From NCBI GenBank assembly GCA_040752215.1, contig JBFMEX010000053.1, positions 112,177-176,176 of the forward strand: a stretch of DNA of 64,000 bases, written 5' to 3'. This DNA is from JBFMEX01 sp040752215. Its GTDB lineage: Bacteria > Pseudomonadota > Alphaproteobacteria > Rhizobiales > Hyphomicrobiaceae. Both the position numbers and the translations under genes were made by a program. Position 1 is the stretch's first letter; each line of letters opens with the position of its first letter. Below the pieces are notes generated by a model. That model did no database searches, was not told where the DNA came from, and saw nothing but the letters and a program-made list of their open reading frames with translations. Positions 9,147 to 16,627 of this stretch are shown in pieces.

Positions 9147-9159
9147 ATTCTATTAGAAT
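9147..9159. promoter_or_regulatory. Small palindrome upstream of the membrane-protein pair
   Basis: ATTCTA-T-TAGAAT is a perfect inverted repeat in an AT-rich 142-nt gap, 32 nt before the ATG at 9192. Its half-sites are in the opposite order to an Irr ICE box (TTAGAA...TTCTAA), so it is not that element. It could be an operator for the 9192-10460 gene pair. No regulator can be named. Confidence 0.3.
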
Positions 9160-9191
9160 GGTGGTGTTTGACGATTCGCAGGGGGGCCGGG

Positions 9192-9785
9192 ATGTCGTCG
9201 CTCGTTGTCTGGATGCTCATCATCACCGTGGGCGTGTGCGCCACCATCCTCAGCGCGGCTGCGCAGATGCCGGTGATGCACATGACCATGACCGGCCTCA
9301 TCAGCCTGGTCATCGCGCTCATCGCAATCCGCGAGAATCGCCAACTGGTCGAATCGGGCGCCAGCAAGAACGAGATCGCCGCCTCGACGGCGCGCTACAT
9401 GGGGCTGGTTTGGGCATGGGGCGCGGTGGCGCTGTTCGTGACCTATAACTTCATCCTGCAGTGGAAGGAGTGGTGGCACTTCTTCATGGCCTTCGCCGTG
9501 CTCTCCGTGCTGTGCATCTTCCTCGCCAACTCGATCGGCCGTGACGAGAATGCCGGCAAGGAGGACAAGACCATCCTGACCGTCGGCCGCTACCTGACGG
9601 TGGCACAGCTGGTCGGCATGATGGTGACCGTCGCCGGCCTGCTGATCGACGGCAAGATGGTGCGCTACCAGACGCCGCGCTTCACCGACTGGGCCGCCAA
9701 TAATATCTTCTTCTTCGGAGCGCTGGCGCTGGCCGCGATCAGCTTCAATGCGTTGCGCGCCCGCGACGAGGTGGCGAAGCGCTGA
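9192..9785 (+). CDS. Uncharacterised multi-pass membrane protein (first of a tandem pair)
   Basis: I do not recognise the family. The 197-aa protein has about six hydrophobic segments, beginning at residue 3 (LVVWMLIITVGVCATIL) and ending near residue 188, with charged linkers such as IRENRQLVESGASKNE and SIGRDENAGKEDK. The C-terminal half holds DWAANNIFFFGALALAAIS, which is matched in the next gene. The ATG at 9192 is preceded by GGGGGGCCGGG; an upstream TTG at 9168 is less likely. It is 142 nt after the MBOAT gene and 36 nt before its paralogue, so the pair is probably an operon. Confidence 0.75.
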   Translation: MSSLVVWMLIITVGVCATILSAAAQMPVMHMTMTGLISLVIALIAIRENRQLVESGASKNEIAASTARYMGLVWAWGAVALFVTYNFILQWKEWWHFFMAFAVLSVLCIFLANSIGRDENAGKEDKTILTVGRYLTVAQLVGMMVTVAGLLIDGKMVRYQTPRFTDWAANNIFFFGALALAAISFNALRARDEVAKR

Positions 9786-9821
9786 GCGCGCTCGAGGCGC
9801 ACTCGATCCGGGACCGCCGGC

Positions 9822-10460
9822 ATGTCGCTGCAGCCGCTCATTCCCTACCTGATCGTGACGCTGGCCGCGTCGGTCACGGCGATGGTGGCAGCGGCGGCGA
9901 GCATCAATACGACCAACTCGGCGCTGGCCGCGGGCCTATTCGGCCTCGCCGTCGTCGCGGCCTCGCTCAGGATCAATCTGCCACTGATCGCCGGCAAGGC
10001 GGCGCTCGATGCCGATGCGGCGATCCACGCCTCGCGGCGCAACGCGCGGCTGATGGCGCTGACCTATGCGTGGGGCGGGATCGCGATGCTGGCGGTCCAC
10101 TTCCTGTCGGGGCTGTGGTGGTGGCACAGCTGGCAGTACGGCAGCCTGATGGCGCTGATCGCCGCCGCGCTCCTCGCCTACGTGCACCAGGTCGGCGACC
10201 CCGAGAGCGACTTGCGCACTCCTGCGGTGCTCGACCGGCTCGCCTGGGCGACGGCGGCTCAGGGCATCGGCGCGGCGCTCGGTGTCGGCTGGCTGATCCG
10301 CTCCGGCAAGCCGTGGTTCAACAACACCGACTGGGTCGCCAACCACATCTTCCTGGCTGGCGGCATGACGATCGCCATCCTCTCGGCCATCGCTTTCCTG
10401 ACCCACCGACGGATCGTCGCGCGCGCCCGCGTCGGCGCTCCGCCGGTCAGCGGTGCTTGA
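9822..10460 (+). CDS. Uncharacterised multi-pass membrane protein (second of a tandem pair)
   Basis: This 212-aa hydrophobic protein is a diverged paralogue of the preceding gene. Shared landmarks in the same order are a charged segment before ARLMALTYAWGGIAM (compare ARYMGLVWAWGAVAL), an aromatic WWWHSW (compare WKEWWHF), and DWVANHIFLAGGMTIAILSA (compare DWAANNIFFFGALALAAIS). A tandem duplication followed by divergence is the simplest explanation. Its last 14 nt overlap the 3' end of the convergent enoyl-CoA hydratase gene. Function is unknown; no catalytic motif is visible. Confidence 0.75.
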   Translation: MSLQPLIPYLIVTLAASVTAMVAAAASINTTNSALAAGLFGLAVVAASLRINLPLIAGKAALDADAAIHASRRNARLMALTYAWGGIAMLAVHFLSGLWWWHSWQYGSLMALIAAALLAYVHQVGDPESDLRTPAVLDRLAWATAAQGIGAALGVGWLIRSGKPWFNNTDWVANHIFLAGGMTIAILSAIAFLTHRRIVARARVGAPPVSGA

Positions 10461-11220
10461 ACGCCGGCTTGCGCTTCTCGGCGAAGGCGGCCATGCCCTC
10501 CTTCTGGTCCTCGGTCGCGAACATGGCATGAAACAGCCGGCGCTCGAAGCGGATGCCTTCCGCGAGCGTCGTCTCGTAGGCGCGGTTGACGGTCTCCTTG
10601 GTCATCATCACCGCCGGCAGCGACATCGACGCGATCTTCGACGCCGCCTTCTCGGCCTCCGCGAGCAGATCCGCCGCCGGCACCACGCGCGAGACGAGGC
10701 CCGCGCGCTCGGCCTCGGCGGCGTCCATCATGCGCCCGGTCAGGCACATCTCCATCGCCTTCGACTTGCCGACGAAGCGGGTCAGGCGCTGCGTGCCGCC
10801 GGCGCCGGGCATGATTCCGAGTGTGATCTCCGGCTGGCCGAACTTGGCGGTATCGGCGGCGATGATGAAGTCGCACATCATGGCGAGCTCGCAACCGCCG
10901 CCGAGCGCGAAGCCGGCGACCGCGGCGACGACCGGCTTCCTGCAGCGGGTGATGCGCTCCCAGCTCGAGATGAAGTCCTCGCCGTAGACCTCCTGGAAGG
11001 TCTTGGCCTGCATCTCCTTGATGTCGGCGCCGGCGGCGAACGCCTTCTCCGAGCCGGTAATCACGATGGCGCCGATCCCGGCGTCGGCTTCGAACGCATC
11101 GAGCGCCGCATTCAGCTCCTTGATGAGCGTGCTGTTCAGCGCGTTCAGCGCCTGCGGGCGATTGAGCGTGATGATCCCGACGCGGCCCTTGGTGGCGACG
11201 ATGATGGTCTCGGTGGTCAT
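10447..11220 (-). CDS. Enoyl-CoA hydratase (crotonase family)
   Basis: The protein hydrates trans-2-enoyl-CoA to 3-hydroxyacyl-CoA in fatty-acid or amino-acid degradation. Its 257 aa match a short-chain crotonase. The CoA-binding signature GSEKAFAAGADIKEM, the oxyanion-hole loop AGFALGGGCELAMMCD with the first catalytic Glu, and QPEITLGIMPGAGGT with the second Glu are all present. The start at 11220 has AAGGA seven nt upstream; the longer frame to 11256 is not needed. The 3' end overlaps a convergent gene by 14 nt. It reads toward that gene and away from mutM, 51 nt upstream. Confidence 0.93.
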   Translation of the reverse strand: MTTETIIVATKGRVGIITLNRPQALNALNSTLIKELNAALDAFEADAGIGAIVITGSEKAFAAGADIKEMQAKTFQEVYGEDFISSWERITRCRKPVVAAVAGFALGGGCELAMMCDFIIAADTAKFGQPEITLGIMPGAGGTQRLTRFVGKSKAMEMCLTGRMMDAAEAERAGLVSRVVPAADLLAEAEKAASKIASMSLPAVMMTKETVNRAYETTLAEGIRFERRLFHAMFATEDQKEGMAAFAEKRKPAFKHR

Positions 11221-11271
11221 GGCGTAGTCCTTGTGAGAATGGCGCGCGACGGGCACGCGAGCGCGGAGCGG

Positions 11272-12345
11272 TCAGCGCTGGCAGACGGGACAATGAAACG
11301 TCGCGCGCCCGCCCTGGATGGTGCGGCGCACAATGCCCCGGCAGCCGGGCGTCGCGCAAGGCTCTCCGGCGCGGCCATAGACCATATGCTGATGCTGGAA
11401 ATAGCCGAGGTCGCCGTCGGCGCGGCGATAGTCCTTGAGCGTCGAGCCTCCGGCGCGGATTGCCGCCTCCAGCACCGCGCGGATGGCCGGCACGAGCCGC
11501 TCGGCGCGATTCGTGGGCTTGCCACCCTTGCGGGCGAGGCAGGCGGCGGCACGGTTGGGCGACAGGCGGGCGCGGAACAGCGCCTCGGCGACGTAGATGT
11601 TGCCGAGCCCGGCGATGATTCGCTGGTCGAGCAGGAACGCCTTCAAGTCGGCGCGGCGGCCCTCGGCGCGCGCGGCGAGGTAGTGGGCGGACAGCTCATT
11701 GCCGAGCGGCTCGACGCCGAGGCCGCGGATCAGCGGGTGGGTCTCGAGCTCGTCCGACGCCACCAGCAGCATGAAGCCGAACCGGCGCGGGTCGTTGTAG
11801 GTGACGCTCGCGCCCGAGGCCATGTGGAGGACGACGTGATCGTGCGCAGCATTGCCGCCGGTCGCGTGTACGAAGGCGCCGATTTTCCCGCCGGGCTGCG
11901 GGGTTAGACCCTGCGGGTCTGACCCCGGGCGGCCACGATCGCCAGGCTGGGCCACGGGGGCAGACCCCGCGGGTCTGACCTCATGCGCCATGCTCGCCAA
12001 GGCGGTATCCGGGGTCAGACCCGCAGGGTCTGACCCCTCTGCCGTCGGGATTCCCCCCACCCCCAACCCCTCCCCGTGAGAGGGAGGGGAGCCGGGCGAG
12101 ATCGTGAAGCGGCCGCTCATGCCGAGGTGCATGATGAGCGCTTCGCCGCTGTCGAGATGAGCGAGCAGATACTTGGCGCGGCGGCCGAGCGCGCGGATGG
12201 TGCGGCCTTCGAGGCGCGCGGCGAAGTCGTCGGGCAAGGGAAAGCGCAAGTCTGGCCGGCGCTGCTCGACACGGGCGATGCGCGCGCCGACCAGCACCGG
12301 CTCGAGGCCGCACCTGACCGTCTCGACCTCTGGCAGCTCGGGCAT
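11272..12345 (-). CDS. mutM: Formamidopyrimidine-DNA glycosylase with internal repeat insertion
   Basis: MutM (Fpg) removes 8-oxoguanine and other oxidised purines and cleaves the abasic site. The mature N-terminal catalytic Pro2 and Glu3 are in MPELPEVETV, Lys58 lies in RRAKYLL, and the C-terminal zinc finger uses Cys330, Cys335, Cys352 and Cys355. The protein is 357 aa, against about 270-295 for the family. The excess is an in-frame stretch at about residues 86-153, between GMSGRFTI and AAHDHVV, encoded by palindromic repeats (11887-12090). This surface loop normally has some 10-25 residues. The frame is unbroken, so the enzyme may still fold and work, but activity is unproven. Confidence 0.93.
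   Translation of the reverse strand: MPELPEVETVRCGLEPVLVGARIARVEQRRPDLRFPLPDDFAARLEGRTIRALGRRAKYLLAHLDSGEALIMHLGMSGRFTISPGSPPSHGEGLGVGGIPTAEGSDPAGLTPDTALASMAHEVRPAGSAPVAQPGDRGRPGSDPQGLTPQPGGKIGAFVHATGGNAAHDHVVLHMASGASVTYNDPRRFGFMLLVASDELETHPLIRGLGVEPLGNELSAHYLAARAEGRRADLKAFLLDQRIIAGLGNIYVAEALFRARLSPNRAAACLARKGGKPTNRAERLVPAIRAVLEAAIRAGGSTLKDYRRADGDLGYFQHQHMVYGRAGEPCATPGCRGIVRRTIQGGRATFHCPVCQR
11900..12037. repeat. Three 27-nt palindromes in a 55-nt tandem array inside mutM
   Basis: Copies lie at 11900-11926, 11956-11982 and 12011-12037, a period of 55-56 nt. The best copy is a perfect hairpin: GGGGTCAGACCC, GCA, GGGTCTGACCCC. The other two have one to a few arm substitutions. The 28-29 nt spacers also resemble each other (both contain TCGCCA followed by GGC), so the whole 55-nt unit is repeated. 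The array length keeps the mutM frame open, giving the recurrent peptide GSDPxGLTP and its variants. Both its origin and its mobility are unknown. Confidence 0.85.
12067..12089. repeat. Inverted repeat CCCCTCCC/GGGAGGGG within mutM
   Basis: An 8-bp perfect inverted repeat (12067-12074 with 12082-12089, 7-nt loop) lies at one edge of the mutM insertion, next to a C-rich run. It belongs to the same CCCTCTCCCCGT-like family as the longer intergenic repeats at 53721-53767 and 57148-57191. Confidence 0.6.
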
Positions 12346-12357
12346 CGGCCTTGGCCT

Positions 12358-12783
12358 CTACGCTCCCGTTTCGGCGAGGAGGCCGGCAGCGGCGATGCCG
12401 GCGCAGGCGGCCCTCTCATCGTTCTCCGAGGTATCGCCCGAGATGCCGACCGCGCCGACCAGCTCGCCGGCCGCGTCGCGGATCAGCACCCCGCCCGGCA
12501 CCGGCACCAGCTTGCCGCCGACGACGTGACTGACCGCGGCGATGAAATGCGGGTCCTTCAGGGCGCGCTCCATGATGCGCCGGCTGCCCTGGCCGAGCGC
12601 GATGCCGCCATAGGCCTTGCCGATCGCCACGTCGGCGCGATGCAGGCTGGTGCCGTCCTCGGCGATCAACGCCTTCAACGCCCCGCGCGCATCGAGCACG
12701 GCGATGGCCAGCGGCTTCATATTCTCGGCGCGAGCGAGCCGCTGCGCCGCCTCGACGATCGTCCGCGCGGTCTCGAGCTTCAT
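12358..12783 (-). CDS. GlcG/HbpS family (DUF336) protein
   Basis: This 141-aa protein belongs to the GlcG/HbpS fold, whose characterised members bind haem or cobalamin or act as glycolate-locus accessories. The pattern is clear in LAIAVLDARGALKALIAEDGT, the KAYGGIALG helix region and the C-terminal GELVGAVGISGDTSENDE. The ATG at 12783 follows AGGGAGG at 5 nt. It ends 13 nt before the mutM start on the same strand and could be co-transcribed with it. It is divergent from ubiE across 100 nt. The ligand cannot be deduced here. Confidence 0.85.
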   Translation of the reverse strand: MKLETARTIVEAAQRLARAENMKPLAIAVLDARGALKALIAEDGTSLHRADVAIGKAYGGIALGQGSRRIMERALKDPHFIAAVSHVVGGKLVPVPGGVLIRDAAGELVGAVGISGDTSENDERAACAGIAAAGLLAETGA

Positions 12784-12883
12784 GCCGGCCTCCCTGGTGC
12801 GTCCGTTGACGCTATTTGGCACAGCGTGCCGCGTCCTGCACCTATCGCTTTCCGGTGCCCCGGGCCTCGGGTAAGTTGGGACC

Positions 12884-13654
12884 ATGACCCAGACCCCACC
12901 CCACGATACCTCGAAGACCTTCGGCTTCCGCGAGGTGCCGGAGGCCGAGCGGCAAGGCCTCGTCAACGAGGTGTTCCGCAGCGTCGCCGAGCGCTACGAC
13001 CTGATGAACGACATCATGTCGGGCGGCATGCACCGGCTGTGGAAGCGCGATTTCGTCGCCGAGCTTGGCCCGCCGAGGAGCGCAACGCCGTTCCGTCTGC
13101 TGGACGTTGCCGGCGGCACCGGCGACATCGCGATCCGCGCGATCCGGTCGGCGGGAGCCGGCACCAGCGCGGTCATTTTCGACATCAGCCCGGAGATGCT
13201 GGCGGTCGGCGCGCGCCGGGTGCGCGCGGCCGGGCTCCAGTCGCGCATCACCTGCGTCGAGGGCAACGCCGAGGCGCTGCCCTTCGAGGACCGCTCGTTC
13301 GACGCCTATACGATCGCGTTCGGCATCCGCAACGTCACGCACATCGACAAGGCGCTGGCCGAGGCATTCCGCGTCTTGAAGCACGGCGGACGCTTCCTGT
13401 GCCTCGAGTTCTCGCGCGTCGAGGTGCCGATCCTCGACCGACTCTACGACTTCCATTCGTTCGAGGTGATCCCCCGGCTCGGCCAACTCGTCGCCGGCGA
13501 TCGCGCGTCCTACCAGTATCTCGCCGAGAGCATCCGCAAGTTCCCGCCGCAGGAGGCGTTCGCCGACATGATCCGCGCCGCAGGCTTCGAGCGGGTCACG
13601 TTCCGCAACCTGATGGGTGGCATCGCCGCGATCCACACCGGCTGGCGGATCTGA
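12884..13654 (+). CDS. ubiE: Ubiquinone/menaquinone C-methyltransferase UbiE
   Basis: UbiE methylates the benzoquinone ring in ubiquinone synthesis using S-adenosylmethionine. The 256-aa product has the N-terminal GFREVPEAERQGLVNEVF block, the SAM-binding motif I LLDVAGGTGD (72-81) and the family motif IAFGIRNVTHIDKALAE. The length is normal. The ATG at 12884 fits the conserved N-terminus. It is divergent from the GlcG-like gene and convergent with pnp, with a GC hairpin in the 63-nt gap. In many alphaproteobacteria ubiE sits beside mutM and ubiB; here ubiB is absent. Confidence 0.95.
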   Translation: MTQTPPHDTSKTFGFREVPEAERQGLVNEVFRSVAERYDLMNDIMSGGMHRLWKRDFVAELGPPRSATPFRLLDVAGGTGDIAIRAIRSAGAGTSAVIFDISPEMLAVGARRVRAAGLQSRITCVEGNAEALPFEDRSFDAYTIAFGIRNVTHIDKALAEAFRVLKHGGRFLCLEFSRVEVPILDRLYDFHSFEVIPRLGQLVAGDRASYQYLAESIRKFPPQEAFADMIRAAGFERVTFRNLMGGIAAIHTGWRI

Positions 13655-13658
13655 CGAC

Positions 13659-13689
13659 CGCGGCCGCCGAGGAGCCCCCGGCGGCCGCG
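13659..13689. terminator. Hairpin between convergent ubiE and pnp
   Basis: A perfect 11-bp stem, CGCGGCCGCCG paired with its complement (arms 13659-13669 and 13679-13689, 9-nt loop), fills most of the 63-nt gap between two convergent genes. There is no U-run on either side, so it is a 3'-end stabiliser or weak bidirectional terminator rather than a classic one. Confidence 0.5.
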
Positions 13690-13717
13690 TCGTGCAACAC
13701 TCGAGCTCGGCGCTCGA

Positions 13718-15928
13718 TCAGCCGGCGTCGCGCTCGCGGCGGCGCTCGCGGCCACCGCCGCGGTCACCACGGTCGCGGCGCGGCGGACGGCTGTGGAACT
13801 CCTCCTCCGGCGCGCCCGGCTCGCGAGGAATCTCCTGCCCCGTCGTCTGGTCGACGATCTTCATCGAGAGGCGCACCTTGCCGCGATCGTCGAAGCCCAA
13901 CAGCTTGACGTAGACCTCCTGACCCTCCTTCACCACCTCGCCCACGGTCTCCGGCCGGCCCTGGGTCAGCTGCGAGATGTGGACGAGGCCGTCCTTGGCG
14001 CCGAAGAAGTTCACGAACGCGCCGAAGTCCATGATCTTGACGACCTTGCCCTTGTAGACTTGGCCGACCTCGGGCTCGGAGGTGATCGCCTTGATGCGGT
14101 TGATCGCCGCCTCGATCGACTCGCGCTTGGCGGCGGCGATCTTCACCGTGCCGTCGTCGTTGATGTCGATCTTGGCCCCAGATTCCTCGACGATCGAGCG
14201 GATCACCGAGCCGCCGGAGCCGATCACTTCGCGGATCTTGTCGGTCGGGATGGTGATGGTCTCGATCCGCGGCGCGAACTCGCCGACCTCGGCGCGGGCG
14301 CCCGAGAGCGCCTTCGCCATCTCGCCGAGGATGTGCATGCGCCCGGCATACGCCTGGTCGAGCGCGACGCGCATGATCTCCTCGGTGATGCCGGTGATCT
14401 TGATGTCCATCTGCAGCGAGGTGACGCCCTTCTCCGTGCCGGCCACCTTGAAGTCCATGTCGCCGAGGTGGTCCTCGTCGCCGATGATGTCGGACAGCAC
14501 GGCGAAGTCGGCGCCCTCCTTGATCAGGCCCATGGCGATGCCGGCAACCGGTGCCTTCATCGGCACGCCGGCGTCCATCAGCGCCAGCGAGGCACCGCAG
14601 ACGGAGGCCATCGAGGACGAGCCGTTCGACTCGGTGATCTCCGAGACGACGCGCACCGTGTAGGGGAACTCCTCATGGCTCGGCATCAGCGGATGTACCG
14701 CGCGCCAGGCGAGCTTGCCGTGGCCGATCTCGCGCCGGCCCGGCGAGCCCATGCGGCCGGTCTCGCCGACCGAGAACGGCGGGAAGTTGTAGTGGAGCAT
14801 GAAGCGCTCCTTGCGGGTGCCCTCGAGCGCGTCGACCCACTGCTCGTCGTCTCCGGTGCCGAGGGTGGCCACCACCAGCGCCTGCGTCTCGCCGCGGGTG
14901 AACAAGGCCGAGCCGTGCGCGCGCGGCAGCACGTGGACCTCGGAGACGATCGGACGCACGGTCTTGAGATCGCGACCGTCGATGCGCTGTCCGGTCTTCA
15001 CGACCGTGCCGCGCATGATGTCCATCTCCAGCTTCTTGAACGTGTCGGAGAGCAGCACGGCGTCGTTGGGATCGCCCTCGTCGGTTGTGATCTCGGCGAA
15101 CACCTTGCTCTTGATCGCGTCCACCATCTCGTTGCGCTTCTGCTTCTCGGCCGTGGAGAACGCCTCCTTGAGGCCGGCCTCGGCGATCTCCTTGACGCGC
15201 GCCTTGTACTTGTCGAGTTCGGGAAGCTTGACGTCCCACGGCTCCTTGGCCGCCGTCTCGGCGAGCTTGATGATCGCCTGGATGACCGGCTGGAAGTGCT
15301 TGTGGCCGAACATCACCGCTTCGAGCATCAGTTGCTCGGGCAGCTCCTTGGCCTCCGACTCGACCATCATCACCGCGTCGTGGGTGCCGGCAATCACGAG
15401 ATCGAGCGTGCTCTCCTGCATCTCGTCGATCATCGGATTGAGCACCAGCTCGCCGCCGATCACGCCGACGCGGGCCGCGCCGATGGGGCCGAGGAACGGC
15501 ACGCCGGAAAGCGTCAGCGCGGCCGAGGCCGCGACCATGCCGAGGATGTCGGGGTCGTTCTCCATGTCGTGGGAGAGCACGGTGACGACGACCTGGGTCT
15601 CGTTCTTGAAGCCCTCGACGAACAGCGGGCGGATCGGGCGGTCGATGAGACGCGACGTCAGCGTCTCCTTCTCGGTCGGACGGCCCTCGCGCTTGAAGAA
15701 CCCGCCCGGGATCTTGCCGGCGGCGTAGGTCTTCTCCTGGTAGTTCACGGTCAGCGGAAAGAAGTCGATGCCGGGGCGCACACTGCGTTCGGCGACGACG
15801 GTGGCGAGCACGCTGGTCTCACCATACTGGGCGTAGACGGCTGCGTCGGCCTGGCGCGCCATGCGGCCGGTCTCCAGCTTGAGCTTGCGCCCGCCCCACT
15901 CGATTTCCACGCGATGGATGTCGAACAT
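13718..15928 (-). CDS. pnp: Polyribonucleotide nucleotidyltransferase (PNPase)
   Basis: PNPase degrades RNA 3'-to-5' by phosphorolysis and is part of the RNA degradosome. The 736-aa protein has the two RNase PH-like domains, then a KH domain with the GXXG-type loop IGSGGS, then an S1 domain (GQVYKGKVVKIMDFGAFVNF). It ends in an Arg/Gly/Asp-rich tail of about 35 residues that makes it slightly longer than average. The ATG at 15928 is the standard start MFDIHRVEIEWGGRKL. It is downstream of rpsO with a large hairpin in between, the same order as in E. coli where pnp is autoregulated after RNase III cleavage of that region. Confidence 0.98.
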   Translation of the reverse strand: MFDIHRVEIEWGGRKLKLETGRMARQADAAVYAQYGETSVLATVVAERSVRPGIDFFPLTVNYQEKTYAAGKIPGGFFKREGRPTEKETLTSRLIDRPIRPLFVEGFKNETQVVVTVLSHDMENDPDILGMVAASAALTLSGVPFLGPIGAARVGVIGGELVLNPMIDEMQESTLDLVIAGTHDAVMMVESEAKELPEQLMLEAVMFGHKHFQPVIQAIIKLAETAAKEPWDVKLPELDKYKARVKEIAEAGLKEAFSTAEKQKRNEMVDAIKSKVFAEITTDEGDPNDAVLLSDTFKKLEMDIMRGTVVKTGQRIDGRDLKTVRPIVSEVHVLPRAHGSALFTRGETQALVVATLGTGDDEQWVDALEGTRKERFMLHYNFPPFSVGETGRMGSPGRREIGHGKLAWRAVHPLMPSHEEFPYTVRVVSEITESNGSSSMASVCGASLALMDAGVPMKAPVAGIAMGLIKEGADFAVLSDIIGDEDHLGDMDFKVAGTEKGVTSLQMDIKITGITEEIMRVALDQAYAGRMHILGEMAKALSGARAEVGEFAPRIETITIPTDKIREVIGSGGSVIRSIVEESGAKIDINDDGTVKIAAAKRESIEAAINRIKAITSEPEVGQVYKGKVVKIMDFGAFVNFFGAKDGLVHISQLTQGRPETVGEVVKEGQEVYVKLLGFDDRGKVRLSMKIVDQTTGQEIPREPGAPEEEFHSRPPRRDRGDRGGGRERRRERDAG

Positions 15929-16094
15929 GTTCGGTCTTTCGTTTCTATGTTCACTTCGGTTCTATCGTTGCGGCTCGGTCTGTAGCACGAATTGCGGCTG
16001 GCGGTGCCAAGCCGCACGAGGTGCCGCCTCGTTGCGTGCTTCACGCGGGCATCCCCCAGATCACCTGCAGGCGAGGCCGGGCACCGAGACGCGA

Positions 16095-16119
16095 GCGGGG
16101 CCGGTCGGACCGGCCCCGC
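16095..16119 (-). promoter_or_regulatory. rpsO-pnp intercistronic hairpin
   Basis: A 10-bp all-GC stem (16095-16104 with 16110-16119, 5-nt loop) lies 7 nt after the rpsO stop and about 170 nt before pnp. No U-run follows. It is placed like the E. coli intercistronic region that holds an attenuating terminator and RNase III sites controlling pnp. Confidence 0.5.
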
Positions 16120-16125
16120 AAGGGC

Positions 16126-16407
16126 TCAGCGGCGGATGCCGAGCTTGTCGATGATGGTCTGGTAGCGCGCCGCGTCCTTGCGCTTCACGTAGTCGAGCAG
16201 CTGGCGGCGTAGGCCGACCATCTTCAAGAGCCCGCGGCGGGAATGGTTATCCTTCTTGTGGGTCTTGAAATGCTCGGTCAGATAATTGATGCGCTCGGTC
16301 AGGATCGCGATCTGGACCTCCGGCGAGCCGGTATCGTTGGCCTTGGTCGCGTTGGCCTTGATGACAGCCGACTTCGCCGCCTTGCGGGCGGGGTTCACAA
16401 GCGACAT
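16126..16407 (-). CDS. rpsO: 30S ribosomal protein S15
   Basis: S15 binds the central domain of 16S rRNA and nucleates platform assembly. The 93-aa product contains the family hallmarks DTGSPEVQIAILTERI, HFKTHKKDNHSRRGLL and LLDYVKRKD. It is four residues longer than the usual 89 because of an Ala/Lys-rich N-terminus. The ATG at 16407 follows AAGGAG. The 220-nt gap up to truB contains an extended -10-like element (TGTATAAG on the minus strand, about 16533-16540) that may be its own promoter. Confidence 0.97.
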   Translation of the reverse strand: MSLVNPARKAAKSAVIKANATKANDTGSPEVQIAILTERINYLTEHFKTHKKDNHSRRGLLKMVGLRRQLLDYVKRKDAARYQTIIDKLGIRR

Positions 16408-16627
16408 CGGGTGCTCCTTGCTGGTTGGATGGGACGGGGCATTGAGCCCCTGGCGCGGCCACAGCCGGGATGTCGTCCAGCAGGGTCGCAGGGAGCCGCA
16501 CACGGACGCCGAGGCCCGCGCGGGATGGCGGTCTTATACACCAAGCGCCAGCCAAGGCGAGCGGCAATTTGCCGGCATCGGGTCTGCCGGGCGGTGGGGG
16601 ATCGGGTTGCAGCCACGCCAGCTGGGA

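Noticed and set aside
9147..9159. ATTCTATTAGAAT considered as a second ICE box
   Set aside because: The half-sites are in the reverse order (TTCTA before TAGAA) with a 1-nt spacer, unlike the Irr element.
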